NCBI RefSeq assembly: GCF_040183065.1
Contig: NC_091132.1
Span: forward strand, 160,539,602 to 160,603,601
Direction of reading: 5' to 3'
DNA from: Periplaneta americana
Lineage: Eukaryota; Arthropoda; Insecta; Blattodea; Blattidae
DNA length: 64,000 bases
Below the pieces are notes generated by a model, which was not told the origin of the DNA, did no database searches, and saw only the letters and a program-made list of their open reading frames with translations. Positions 11,380 through 22,908 of the stretch are shown in pieces (within the stretch, counting starts at the first letter, position 1; each line of letters starts with the position of its first letter). A program made the position numbers and the translations under genes.

Positions 11380-12160
11380 AAGCCTTAGTAGAAACATTCA
11401 CAAAAGTGAAAAAACCATCTGAAGCATTTGATCTCATAATAAATGAAAATGAAACTAAGTATTTGAAATGTGGTAACCAAAATTCTATTACAAATAACCT
11501 GAAAATCAATGATATTCAGAATGCCCACATCAGTTAATTTAAATATCTGGTAACAATATTAAACGGCAATAACTCGATAGAAGATGAAATTAAAGAATGA
11601 ATTACCAATGGCGACAGAGCCTATTTTGCCAACCAAAGCTTATTTAAAAGCAAACTAATAACAAAAGAAGCCAAATTAAGATTATATTGGATCATAATAA
11701 GGCCAGTTGTCACGTACGCCTGTGAAACTTGGGTTTTGAAAGAATCAATCAAACAAAAATTGTTAATTTTTGAAAGGAGGATTTTAAGAAGAATCTTTGG
11801 ACCCTGCAAGGATAGAGATGGCAACTGGAGAATAAAAACTAACAAAGAACTAAATGATTCAATACTCAATCAAAATATAATACATTTCATCAGGGCTATG
11901 AGATTAAGTTGGTTTGGCCATGTTAAAAGAATGGAAGATGAGAGGCTAGTGAAAGGTATATATAAATGGAAACTCCTGGGAACTAGAGCAGCGGGTAGAC
12001 TGAAAAGCCGCTGGGAAGATGATATTGTTAATGATTTGAGGAAGCTAAGAATCACGGATTGGATGATGGTCGTACAGAATAGAAGTTCCTAGAAAAAAAT
12101 TGTTGAGAAAACCAAGATATTCAATTTTGAAGTTATAGTGCCAGAAGAAGAAGATGAAGA
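11380..12160 (+). pseudogene. LINE reverse-transcriptase C-terminal fragment with GAA-rich tail
   Basis: In order this encodes NETKYLKCGNQ, DRAYFANQSLFKS, RLYWIIIRPVVTYACETWVL, ILRRIFGPCKDRDGNW, LSWFGHVKRMEDERLVK and AGRLKSRWEDDIVNDLRKL, the usual end of an RTE/Bov-B-like or related RT. It is open from 11736 to 12092 but has stops around 11535 and 11598. It ends in an AGAAGAAGAAG tail. 5'-truncated. Sits in the intron of gene A, antisense to it. Confidence 0.87.
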
Positions 12161-12902
12161 AGGTTACAATTCAGCATATGTCTCCCCTAACTAAGGTTGT
12201 AACTATCTCTTTCGGGCAGGAAGCTGTTTGGACTAGAGATATTCATACAGAAAAGTAGGAGGAATAAATTCTAAATTTTATTTTTATATATGGATTTGTA
12301 ATTAAAACAGGGATTTCGTTTTGAATATTCTATCATATCATAATGCTACAGAGAGAAAATATTTATCTTGTTGATCTATTTAGTTTTTCCGATGTGTTTG
12401 TACATTGAAATAAAGTATATAGTTGTTTTCATAGCTGATCCTATGTGACATATTTATGGATTTTCAGATTTTTGCTCTATTAACTAACTTAAACAGTGAT
12501 ACAGCAAATAATAAAATTTCCTATATGTAATTATATCTCTTTGTTTCGAAAATATAAGAATTCACAGTACAGCTGCCGTACGATAAATAAATGTGTTTTT
12601 TCTTTCTAATGAAAAATTTTATATTTTGCACATAAGAGTTATTGCAGTAACAACGACGATATGATGCTTTGTATGCTTGCAAGACTACTCTTAATATTTG
12701 TCTTCATTTTACGAGTAAAATAAAATAAACTCTCTAGCATTTATTGTTGTCATAGCTCCCTTCGTCCATGATTTCCGAGGTCATTCTTATTAAATGTACA
12801 AAACAATCCATGCCATAACAGGTTGAAAATTAACGTCATATGTGATAATTTTAATGAAGCAATGAAAAAATAACAATGTGAAGACATGCACACCACACTC
12901 AC
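12161..12902. other. Intron of gene A; nothing recognised
   Basis: AT-rich, no repeat ends found. Confidence 0.5.
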
Positions 12903-12985
12903 CTATCAGGCAAAATCTCATTCTCTTCTGCCGCACCTTCCAGTTTCAGCTCGGCCCTTACTGTGTCCAAATCACACACCTCTTC
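12903..12985 (-). CDS. Zinc-finger gene A, third coding exon
   Basis: An 83-nt exon bounded by acceptor TTTTCAG and donor GTGAGT. It encodes EEVCDLDTVRAELKLEGAAE and on to ILPD plus two bases (AG) that join the finger exon in phase 2. It is acidic and finger-free. Gene B has an exon of exactly the same length and phase (42173-42255) encoding a related acidic peptide, which supports both. It is too short to stand out as an ORF. Confidence 0.88.
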
Positions 12986-13365
12986 CTGAAAATAAAGTCA
13001 CGAAAGTTCAGAGAGATGGTGCAGGTTTACATGAAGAGCGCATCAATTCTTCATGACATAGGCCGGCATTTAAATCCTACCGAATCCAAGTAGAAAACTG
13101 AGTAGCAAACAACGCTCCTTGGAGTTCTTTTTTCAGTAGTTTCTTCCGTTTCCTATATATTTAGATTATTTCAAGGAAAAAAAGTAAGGAAATATATTTT
13201 TACCCAATCAATAACTTAGTGCACTCTAACTCAATCCAGAATGTCTAAGGATGTTATTGTGTGAGCACAATATTAAGCATTAAACCATGCTTTCTATTAA
13301 ACATTGCATACATGACATTTCGTAGGAATTTTTGCTGGATTACATCTGAAACTAGCCAGAGCTGT

Positions 13366-13501
13366 ATGCAATGTAGGAAGAAAGGAATTGGCCACAGTAC
13401 CCCATTATCTCCTGGCCTAATTGCCTCATGAGTGATACTTTGTTGGTGTCACTTGTGGGGTCCGGACGTGCCTTCGGACAGTTGACTGAACAACAACAAT
13501 T
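13366..13501 (-). repeat. Interspersed repeat, also at 24585-24735
   Basis: Read on the minus strand it shares GTCAACTGTCCGAAG, CACCAACAAAGTATCACTC and AGGCAATTAGGCCAGGAGAT with the plus-strand copy at 24585-24735. It starts with a GTT-rich tract. Possibly SINE-like; no tRNA head identified. Confidence 0.7.
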
Positions 13502-13756
13502 TTACTGATTAACTATATGAAAAACTTAAGAATTAAATGTAATTATAAAAATTAAGGGAACACCCAGATTCCTGGGAGCTCTCAATCTTTACTCCGATGT
13601 TCCATCACTGAGTTATATCACTACCTGCTTTTAATGTGACTATTACACTTTTACTACGTCATACTACTGTTGACCAATAAAATGGTACGAAAGAATGTGT
13701 TTCAACCAATCATGGCTATTTATCGCTAAAATTTTATCACTTTCCTAGCATTGTTT

Positions 13757-14258
13757 GTTTTTATCACTCCCCTAGCATCTGTTTCTTTGTTTGCTAACAT
13801 TTCAAACTGCAAATTCTTCACGGTACTATGAAACATGCTTTGCGGTCGTCATTTGTTTCCCGCATAGATAGTCAACTGGAAATGGCGGCTCCATTTAAAC
13901 GTTTTGGTGAAGCTGGCATTTGTGAAATAGAATTTTTAATAAGTCAATTAATACATATTTTATTGCATTAAAGTATTTTATTTCTTCTAATATTTATATA
14001 CTTTCTTCTGTTTTTATCACCTCCCTATCATTTGTTTCTTTGTTGGCCAACATTTCAAACTGCAAATTCTTTACGGTACTTTAAAAAATGTTTTGCAATC
14101 ATCATTTGTTTACCCTATAGATAGTCAACTGAAAATGGCGGCTCCGTTCAAATGGTTTGGTGAAGTTAAAATTAGGGAAACAGAGTTTTAGTAAGTCAAT
14201 TAATATTTTATTGTATTAAAGTACTTTATTTCGTCCAATATTTATATACTTTCTTCTA
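13757..14258. repeat. Two-copy tandem repeat, unit about 253 bp
   Basis: Units start with GTTTTTATCAC at 13757 and 14010. They share long blocks such as AACATTTCAAACTGCAAATTC and AAAATGGCGGCTCC, about 85% alike. Not coding. Lies in the second intron of gene A. Confidence 0.85.
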
Positions 14259-14743
14259 ATAGTGTAATAGGCAATTAAATCTCACTCGAGCTTCGATTGT
14301 CTCTGGATAAATCAAAACCTTTAGTGAGATTACTGTTGATAAAGTGTCAATAATACGATGAGATGAAAAAGAGCATTGGAGAAGTTGGAGGGATGTTCTT
14401 TATTTTTACCAGCATGGAGAAATGGCTGTCTAAAGCACAGGTACTACACATGTTAAAAGTCATTATATTTTGTTCGTAGGTTGCAACACTCGACGTGCGT
14501 CTAGTTTCACAAACATTGCTACTCACGAAATAAAATGCAATTTTCAACACTTCTATCATAAATAACTTCTTTGTAAAAACAGACCTTCCTATAATTCTTG
14601 AAATCTTGCATATGTTAAATTTATGCGCCTAACTCTAGCCTTTAATTCCGTGAACGAGCTTATAGATAACATCAGTCATTAAGAGATATTCAAGGTGGTT
14701 ATTTTATGCGTTTCACACTATATAGCAAGATCTCATTGTTTAA

Positions 14744-15711
14744 GGCCCAACTGTATAAAACTCCCCGACTAAAGATCAACTTTGATCGAAGATCGAAAAG
14801 TGAACCGAGTTCAGACACTTCTTCTATTGTATAAAACTTTTCTGCGATCAAATTACCTTGGTTCAAATGCAATCTAAGTTCACGTGAAAAGGATTTGGCA
14901 ACATCGCATAAACAGGTGAAATACGTGATGCGCGGACAGGTTTGTTCAGTGTTGCCAATCTAGCGACTTTAACTCTTTTTCAACAATTTCTTTTAATTTT
15001 TATATTGCTTAAATAGGGAGTTAGTGACCTTTTTAGCACCCCATACTGACAAAATTTAATCTTTCTTTGTCGATAATGAGAAATCTAGCGACTTTACAAC
15101 TACTTTTTGGCGACTTTCCGTACACTCTCTTGGAGACAGTGGTTTTTGTGCAATGTAAATAATGGCGGACAATAAGAAGAAGGTTTACTGTTTTCCGAGT
15201 TGTTATCATGTTATGGTGTTTGATACTGCTAAACATAATAAAGCTTTATAAAACGACAATTTTCGTTTAGTAATACAGTTAATTGAAAATTTATGAATGT
15301 ACCTATCATATCCATTAATAATTAATGGTTGTTATAAAGATAATATAATTATAGGTTATGTTATTTGATACTGCTGAACACGATAGAACCTTATAAAATA
15401 TAAGATTGTTTGTGTGTTAAGGCAAGAAATTGAAAGAAATATATATAAATGTACCTATCATATCTATTAATATTAATAATAATGGATATTTTATTTGCAC
15501 AATCTGTCACTCGTATATTTCAAACAGAAAAGAAATAACTGAACTTGGATCATCTGACTTAATCGGAGAAATTTCTTCAGTCAAAGTTGACTTTAGTTTG
15601 AGACAAATTAATCTCAGATTAGATTTTATACAACACAAAATTCCAAGTTCAGCTGAAACAAGGATCAATTTAACCTCTGATCTAAGATTAAATGATTTAT
15701 ACAATCAGGCC
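14744..15711. mobile_element. TIR element with TAA target duplication (Harbinger-like)
   Basis: The left end GGCCCAACTGTATAAAAC and the right end (reversed) GGCCTGATTGTATAAATC are inverted repeats. TAA flanks both sides (14741-14743 and 15712-15714). Inside are a two-copy tandem segment (about 15211-15330 and 15357-15480, sharing TTTGATACTGCT) and a possible older insertion starting CAGTGTTGCCAA at 14949. No transposase seen. Confidence 0.68.
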
Positions 15712-15964
15712 TAAGAAAAATAACTGTATGGTCACTGAAAGAATATCCTTCAAAACTTAAAGATAAGAGCCATATCGCACTTTGAATTTAGGACATTTTG
15801 CAACAAAGAAATAAGAAATAAGGAACATGCAGGTAGTCTTACTGTCTCCTCTGTAAACCAAAATTCGCTATCACCATAGCTGTACAGAGAAGATTTCTGT
15901 GACGAACAGAGTACAAGCTAAACATGAGAAAAAAGAGTCAGCACACACAATGAGCTCAACTCAC

Positions 15965-16102
15965 CTCGGCTTCACACTTAAGTAGGGGAAAATTATTTGG
16001 CAATATAATTTCTTCAAATTTTATCTCTCGATTGTGATCATAGCTGTCGTCCACAGATTCCTCTTTTATCTTAGTCACATGCAGAGCCAATACATTCTCT
16101 TC
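15965..16102 (-). CDS. Zinc-finger gene A, second coding exon
   Basis: A 138-nt, 46-codon exon in phase 0 at both ends, acceptor TTTCTGCAG and donor GTGAGT. It encodes EENVLALHVTKIKEESVDDS then YDHNREIKFEEIILPNNFP and LLKCEAE. The motif VTxIKxExxDxSY is shared with gene B (45583-45720) and the decayed exon at 59029-59166. It looks like an acidic module; a VKSE-like stretch near its end could be a SUMO acceptor in gene B, less clearly here (inference). Confidence 0.9.
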
Positions 16103-16726
16103 CTGCAGAAAAAAGAGGAATAATCAATGAGTAATATATTCCAATGTAACAGAAGCTAATCACAAGTGTTACGGATTGCACTCTGTGATTACATGCCAGT
16201 GCTTCAATAAAGGAAAAAAAAAAAAAAGATAACAGATTTTAAAAGCAGCGTATGTCGAAGAAAAGGTGATACCTAACTTGTGAGAGTGATTAGAATAAAG
16301 TCAAATCTGTTATGGAATCCATTTCGACTAAAAAAATTCCAACACATGTTATTGGCGCTCAAATGTAATGGAAGTAACACGACTAATGTGTGTCACATCA
16401 TGGGGACTTTTAACCAAGATGCAATGCTTTCATGATACATTTTAGTACCGGAGTCTCTAATCTACGTCTTCAACTCTCCACTACATGTCCTTCCCAATAA
16501 GGGACGTACATAATATCTGTATAAAATCCAATGCCAAGATATTCACTAGTGACATACCAAACAATCTTTCTATGCTTGTAACTTTCCATGTGTTACAACA
16601 GAGAATTTTTAGTATTCAGTAAGAGTGTAGAAAATAATAATACATATTAGAGTTTATAAACTCAAACAGAAGTAATTCTATACAATAGCCTTACCACGTT
16701 AAGGTAGAAAGCATCACATACTTCTC
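16103..16726. other. Intron of gene A; nothing recognised
   Basis: Contains an A-tract at 16215-16229. No repeat or ORF of note. Confidence 0.5.
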
Positions 16727-16895
16727 ATTTTCGTAAAGGCGATTCAGTGACAGGTTAGGTTAGGTTAGGCTACTTTAGTCTTCTCGTATGCCCTGCATAT
16801 ACTGACAATTGTCTAAGAATGCACGCTTTCTCCCAAGACATGCCAAAAACAAAATAACTAACCTGTCACTGATTCGTCCTCACGAAAACTCGCTT
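16727..16895. repeat. Inverted repeat enclosing TTAGG telomere-type units
   Basis: Arms of about 33 bp (16727-16760 and 16858-16895) share TTTTCGT and CAGTGACAGGTTAG. Next to the left arm (about 16753-16770) are three to four tandem GGTTA units, the insect telomere repeat. Either a small MITE or an interstitial telomeric scar. Confidence 0.7.
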
Positions 16896-17292
16896 TGGTC
16901 GAATCAATCACAGGTCACATTAAGTTAGTTTAGGCTTTTGCATATATTCACAATTGTTTAAGAATGTCAGTGGCGAAGTTAAGGTGTAAATACTGAATAG
17001 GCTGGAAAAATCTGGTTACGTTCTATCTTTTTTTATACACTATTCTATCAAAATTTTTTGTAACACCCAACAAGAAGATGACATCACCCATCTTCACCCC
17101 CAAACAAAATACAGGTAAACAATGTAACTTATTATTTCTCTCAGAGCACCCTATTAGCCAAGGATATTTCTTACCTTGGCGAGTGCTTATAGTGGCATTG
17201 GATTGGGCACAACAATCCTAAGAAATTAACTTGAACATCTTCTGATCTTATACCATTACAATTGCTTCCACTAGGTATATGAAGAAAATATA

Positions 17293-18084
17293 CAGGGTGT
17301 TTAAAAATTGTGGCACATTTTTACAGGAAGTACCATAAGTCGAAACTAGAAAAAGAGTTCCTATAAACATGTATCCGGAAATAAATATCTGTTGAGATAT
17401 GGGACATGCCGTATTCTGGCCTATGATCGCCATTCGTTTAAAAACACAAAACAATGGTGTAGGTTTTGAGAAGGAAACAGAGAATGTAGTAGTAAATAAA
17501 GGTTCAGGATACTACGGAGTCTGTCATTTTACTTGTGTTAGTAAGCACGTATACAGTACATACAGTATTCAGTAGTGTAGGCGGTCTTTCTGTTAATGCA
17601 CGATAGGGCACCATTTCATTTTCTATGCCTCGTGCGACAATACTTAACCCAGAGGTTTAATGGGCGATGGATTGGTCGAGAAGATCCAGTAGCCTGGTCT
17701 CCCATATCACCTGACCTAAATCCTTTCGATTTCTGACTATGGGGGCATTTAAAGACATTGGTGTATGCCACACCCATCCACAACGTAAAAATGCTACAGG
17801 AGCATGTATCCAATGCATATGAGCAAATCTGACAACAGCCGGATGTAGTAGCAAGAGTTCGTGATTCATTGAGAAGAAGGGCTGAAGCATGTGTAACAGT
17901 GCGTGATAAGGGCATAAAAGCACCTTCTGTAGTGTCTACGTAACAGACAGGTGCGTATCATAGGCCACAATACCCGTATCTCAACAAATATTTGTTTCTG
18001 AACACGAGTTTATAAGAACTTTTTTTTCTACTTTCGGCCTATGCTACCTCCTGTAAAATATGCAACACTTTTTTAGACACCCTT
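17293..18084 (+). mobile_element. Internally deleted mariner-like element with long TIRs and TA duplication
   Basis: The ends are long inverted repeats of roughly 130 bp (left CAGGGTGTTTAAAAATTGTG, right reversed AAGGGTGTCTAAAAAAGTG), bordered by TA at 17291-17292 and 18085-18086. The plus strand retains the last part of a transposase: FNGRWIGREDPVAWSPISPD followed by LNPFDF*LWGHLKTLVYATP, with a stop replacing Tyr. It is related to the larger element at 34328-36190. Confidence 0.87.
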
Positions 18085-18648
18085 TATAGTTGGCCCTGCA
18101 CTAGCAATACTGGAGAAGTTGAAAATTAGGGTTTTGCAGAGTATCATAGATGTAAACACATCCACCATTTTTGAGCTTATCAAATGAATCATACGAAACG
18201 AAAGAAAAAAGAAAGAAGAATCTAAACTGTTGGATCTATTGCCAAAATGTGATGTCCAGTACTACAAGTCTTATAATTGAAGTATGCTGTGAATATATTT
18301 GAAGAAGAGCGCTGATACTGGAACAATATCACAGTGGCTGTCATGAATAATCATGACAATCTCTCTCCTATGAGGAAGGGTAATATAAAAAAATACATAA
18401 CGCTGTTGTAATACATGAAATAAACCTTGAATAGGTGCTTCCCCCCCCCCCTTTCATTTCAACTCAATTTATTTAGATGTCAAGACATAATAAACACTGC
18501 AATGATTATTATAAGCTGCATTTAAAGAACAGAACGATGTCGCTAAAACATAATTATAATGGAGGGGGCTAAAGAAATTATGTTGCAATATCATCACTAT
18601 CATCATAATGATCATAACCATTTCACGTATTAGATCTAGGGATCTCTT
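18085..18648. other. Intron of gene A; nothing recognised
   Basis: Contains a C-tract at 18439-18452. No gene. Confidence 0.5.
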
Positions 18649-19105
18649 ATGGTCTCTCTTCAGCACATTTTAGGTCTTTCCAAGTTCCTTCAGTCTCTAG
18701 CAATACGGCATAAGATCAGTTTTGGCAAGCAGTTGGAGGGCATCCTGGCAACATGTTCTTTCCAGTTCAGTTTGTATTGTTCTATGTACTGGGTAATTGA
18801 ATCTGCTTTTAATTCTTTAAGAATGTCCTCATTTCTTTTATGGTCAAGGAGGGAGTAACCAGCAGTTCTTCTCATAAATCGCATTTCGGCTGTTGTAAGT
18901 CTTATTTCGTCAGCCTTTTTGATGGTCCAGGCTTCGATTCCATATGTGAGAATTCGTCGAGGAAGAGTTTTATATATTCTGAGACTAGCGTGTCGCTGAA
19001 CTTGAGAAGGCTTAAAAACCTGATTGATTACACCTACATCTTGGTGAATTTGGAAATTTTAATCTTAATATCTTTTTCGTCAGGAAATGAGAGATTGTAG
19101 CCAAG
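18649..19105 (-). pseudogene. LINE reverse-transcriptase C-terminal fragment
   Basis: The minus strand reads ILTYGIEAWTIKKADEIRLT, TAEMRFMRRTAGYSLLDHKR and LNWKEHVARMPSNCLPK, a third RT family different from those at 11380 and 36764. The open part is 18690-18884 with shifts on both sides. Confidence 0.83.
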
Positions 19106-19420
19106 GTAATTCTATGAATTAACACATTCTATTAAAATATAATTTACACAAGTTTTACTCTGAATTTGTTCTGTGTCTAAAAATGCTATTACTTTCGTTT
19201 CCTGTGTTGAGATTGGCATATCAAATTTGAAACCATTCTATATCCTTATCTAAATACAACATACTTTAAATACTATGTAATACAGTGATAATACTGTGCA
19301 CCTAAATGTGTCACCGATTTGAGGTAAAAAAATCTGGAAATGTTATGTAACTTTATACATTCGAATAGTAATTAGTAACATAGGAATGAGAGAGTAGACA
19401 TGGGGATAAAATAGTCTTAC

Positions 19421-19513
19421 ATCTGGTGACGGACTTGATTCTTCTTTAACTGCGTCATCACATGACTGTACTGTCAAAGGGTCGACCTCAGGTTCTGTCT
19501 TCATAACATCCAT
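19421..19513 (-). CDS. Zinc-finger gene A, first coding exon with start codon
   Basis: Encodes MDVMKTEPEVDPLTVQSCDD then AVKEESSPSPD (31 codons). The ATG is chosen because it lies 5 nt after an acceptor (TGCTTTCAG, exon edge 19518) and because gene B has its ATG at the same place in its homologous exon (46466). Donor GTAAGA follows in phase 0. The exon edge upstream implies at least one non-coding 5' exon, which I could not place. Promoter not identified. Confidence 0.85.
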
Positions 19514-19962
19514 TACAACTGAAAGCACAGTGTCAGAAAATCACCCGGTTGCCGTTTATGAGCTGTTAAAATAGCTAAATGTGTGTTCTACATGGTAATT
19601 AACACTAATACGCCATTGAATCACATGTCGGTTTTGTACACAACTGGATTTGCTTGGAAATGGAAGATTTTAGTGGTAGCAATGTTATGTATTGTCTGTT
19701 TTTGATTGTTTAAGCATAATATAGGTGCAAGGGTTATGGTTAAAGGATAATGGGTTTACAGAGAGGGGCTTGTTGGTAGTACAAGTATTAATAAAGAAAT
19801 ATAAAAATAAGGAACAACTGGATAATACGCATGGTAGATCAACGCCGACTACGCTGGCCACTAGTAACTGGGCTGTACCGAGCGTGTGAAACAAAAGACA
19901 ATCGAAATAGTGGTAGTAAAATTCGCAGCTATATTCTTAAATAATTGACTCCACTAGTCATA

Positions 19963-20125
19963 GAATAACTCTTCTCGGGTTCTCAGCCAGGTGAGTTGGA
20001 GATTTGCTTCCAAGCTTTCGATGGCTAGCTCTGCCATCTTCTTCAGGAAATAAAGTGATGTGGGACCATGTCTAGCCGGTATATATGCAACTCACCTGGC
20101 TGAGAACCCGAGAAGAGTTATTCTA
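19963..20125 (-). repeat. Hairpin with hammerhead-ribozyme-like core
   Basis: A near-perfect 35-bp inverted repeat (AATAACTCTTCTCGGGTTCT at left, its complement ending at about 20123) encloses a minus-strand motif. CTGAAGA (20046-20040) is followed by a 6-bp stem GATGGC/GCCATC (20038-20033 with 20025-20020), then GAAA (20019-20016). This order (CUGANGA, stem II, GAAA) is the hammerhead catalytic core, with one extra base before the stem. Such motifs are known in terminal repeats of Penelope-like elements. Stems I/III and a cleavage site were not identified. Confidence 0.6.
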
Positions 20126-20384
20126 CATCAAACGCCGGGAAAGCCTCAAGTCATATGTCCACTAGTCATGTCCAAGGTTTACGGAGCATAACGGCAGTGT
20201 TTTGAATACACTGAAAGAAATACAATTACAGTGGGTTATCACAACGAAATAAAGGAAAAAAAGAGCGTGGTCCAGGGAATATTTTTTAAATGAATGACGT
20301 AAATTTGGGATTAATGTTCACTAAAGCGTTAACTAAGTAATTATGAGTGCGTTGTTGTAGAATAAAAAATTAATCATTACATAG

Positions 20385-20690
20385 ATTCTTTGCCCAACGG
20401 TGCACATACTGTGGAATCCCGGCCACCAAGTCACTCAATTGAGTGCACTCCTTGTATAATGGCAGTTGACTTAATATAATATGTCAACATATATGTCCAA
20501 CATGGAGTAAGGCCACAAAGGGGAAAACACTGGAGGAGAAGGTTCGATCCGGAGCTGTGAATTGAACTTGGGCGTAGCTCTGTGGTTAGAGCGCTTGGTA
20601 CGTAGAATCAAGAACCCGTGTTCGACCCCAGGAGGCGGAGCGAATTTTTCTCTTTTAATAACAATTGCTACCATAACAGATTCTGTAGCA
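20385..20690 (+). mobile_element. tRNA-containing SINE-like element, family P2
   Basis: In plus sense it carries the core CACTCAATTGAGTG (20432-20445, a perfect palindrome), then about 130 bp further a tRNA-like head (GGGCGTAGCTCTGTGGTTAG at about 20571 and B-box near 20620), then a tail ending AACAGATTCTGTA. Two tandem copies in the opposite orientation are at 54640-55320. Confidence 0.8.
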
Positions 20691-20998
20691 TCAAAAATTA
20701 AACTTTACGTATACAAACACAGAAGTTTGCGGCCAGGTTACCAAATGGGATCATTCAGAATGATTCACATAAACACTGACATTAATATTACCATTAGACA
20801 TTAACGTGAAAATTTGGAAACTCCAAACTTTCATGTTTATGCTTACGTGATTTGTAAACAATACACAATCGTGGAGCGCTAAATATGACGAAATGATGTC
20901 GTTGTTATGTTTCCATAGTTACCAATTATCTTTGCGGTTATGTTTATGTTCCCATCGTGAATGATTGTTTGCCGTTTTGATTTTAAGGTAACATTTAG
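20691..20998. mobile_element. MITE family M1, damaged copy
   Basis: Same orientation as the copy at 5305-5680 (shares AAACACAGAAGTTTGCG and CGTGGAGCGCT) but lacks the left TIR and has a deletion near its right side, where the next copy begins. Confidence 0.8.
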
Positions 20999-21376
20999 GG
21001 CTCATTGACAATGAAAAAAAACATAACGTAAGCGTTAACTTAAGAATATAAACGTTACGGTAAAATCAAGAAGTCATACCATCATTCACCATGAGGACAT
21101 AAACATAACAGCAAACATACTTGGTAACCATGGAAACATAACGACGCCATTTCCTCATATTCTGTCATATACTTCACGCTCCACGATTGTGTTCTGTTTG
21201 CCAATCACGTAAACATAAGCATGAAAGTTTGGAGTTTGCAAACTTTCATGTCAACGTCTTACGGTAATGTTAATGCCAGTGTTTATGTGAATCATTGTTA
21301 ATGATCCCATTTGGTAGCCTGGCCGCAAACTTGTGTTTATGTTACGGTTATGTTTAATTTTCATTATTAATGGGCC
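20999..21376. mobile_element. MITE family M1, inverted copy with TAG duplication
   Basis: 378 bp, opposite orientation to its neighbour. Ends GGCTCATTGACAATGAAAA and (reversed) GGCCCATTAATAATGAAAA. TAG flanks at 20996-20998 and 21377-21379. Confidence 0.82.
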
Positions 21377-21379
21377 TAG

Positions 21380-21728
21380 AGTCTTGGCTTTCATAAGAAT
21401 TGCAGATAATGAACATTTCCAATAATGAAAATGTTCCCAACTCAAATCATACACACCTATGCTAATGAAGTCGAATTTTCTAATACTTAAGCTCTTCAGT
21501 CTACAATGACGAAGGAAGAACCTCTGAATATTGGATACTTTAAAGATGCACTACATTAAATGCTACAGAATTAATGGTTTGAAATGCTGTAAAACGTGGA
21601 CAAGTAACAGACACCGCCACGATGATAAAACCTTCTAGCTCGTTGAACAAATCATAAACGTCGTGCATCAAGAAGACCGTGGAACTGTTGGCTTATTGTT
21701 TTTTTTTTTTTTTTGGTTGTTTTTTTTT
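21380..21728. other. Nothing recognised
   Basis: Ends in T-tracts (about 21699-21729) that border the next SINE. Confidence 0.5.
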
Positions 21729-21730
21729 TA

Positions 21731-21965
21731 CTTGGTTATTTATAACGACGCTATATAAACTAATGGGTTATTTAGCGTCGATGGGATTGATAGCGAAATA
21801 GTGTTTGGCGAGATGAGGCCGAGGATTCGGCATAAATTACCTGACATTCTCCTTACTATTGGGGAAGATCTCGGAAAAACAGAACTCAAGCGAGGATCGA
21901 ACCAACGCCCGAGCGCAGCTCCGGATCGAGAAGCAAGCACCTTAACCGACTGTGCTACGGCTAAT
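21731..21965 (-). mobile_element. tRNA-derived SINE, type 2
   Basis: On the minus strand: tRNA-like head (GCACAGTCGGTTAAGGTGC, B-box region near 21895), body with GGCCTCATCTCGCC, and tail GCGTCGTTATAAATAACC. A second copy is at 40727-40962. The tail resembles the type 1 tail. Confidence 0.85.
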
Positions 21966-22867
21966 TCATACAGTAAGACAGCGGTGGCGAAAATGTAATC
22001 GTGCGTCGAGCCATTGTGTAACCTGCGAAGTGCATAGCACCTATGGAGGGATGCGGGCACCCGAAGGGGAAGTGAAGCACAGTGTTGCCAACACATAAAT
22101 TGTATTCCCGTCAGTATAACACATGAAAATCCGTCACAGTTAAAAAAAAAGACCCAATAAATAAATAAATAAAGCAAATTTTAACACAACTTGCTTACCA
22201 AACCTGATTAAAATAATAATTCGTCAACGTCTAACTTGATTACGAGGAAATCTGAGCAGGGGATTCTTAAACATAGTTTGGAACAGGCAGGGCTGTTCAA
22301 ATAAAAGTAAAATCTCCCAAAAATTAAACAATTAAAAATGACAGCAGCTAAAAATGCCAAAAGACGATGTAAATCGTAATTTCCGCCAGAAAATCCGTCA
22401 CCCGTCAAAGCCATTTTTTTCCCGTCCGCTATGTTGAAATTCCGTCAGTTTTTACTAGTGGTTAGTACGTGTAACGAAGAAAGAAATGAACAATATCACA
22501 ACCTAAAATTAAGTCTTCAGAATGTCTCTGCGACAAAGCTTCAAAATCAGGAATTATGTCACTTACTGCCAGTTGTAGTTGATCACGAAGGTATTTTGTC
22601 TGTCAGTCGTGATCTAAATTTGGTTTTTACTATTTTCATCGTTGAAAATATTTTTTCACAAACGTAAGTTGTAGCGAACATGGCTTCAAAAGAGCAAGTG
22701 AAAGAACGAAGCTTCGGATATTTATTTTTTGGCAAAGATTTGAAAGTTTAACATTTGTCAAGTCCTTTCATCTAGCTTTCATTTGACATCACATAGTAAA
22801 TCAGTGAGTTCAAATTGAAGAGCTAACCACATTATTCGTACATCTGCTGAAAAAGGGTCGACGTACA
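21966..22867. other. No gene seen
   Basis: A CAGTGTTGCCAAC motif at about 22081 resembles a hAT terminus, but no partner end was found. Confidence 0.45.
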
Positions 22868-22869
22868 GA

Positions 22870-22908
<39 letters not shown>
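22868..22908. repeat. (GAT)n microsatellite
   Basis: About 13 units of ATG/GAT. Confidence 0.95.

Noticed and set aside
14949-15140. hAT element starting CAGTGTTGCCAA
   Set aside because: Only one terminus found; no inverted partner or duplication.
22868-22908. CRISPR-like array
   Set aside because: Plain trinucleotide repeat, no spacers; none of the repeats in the window has a repeat-spacer pattern.
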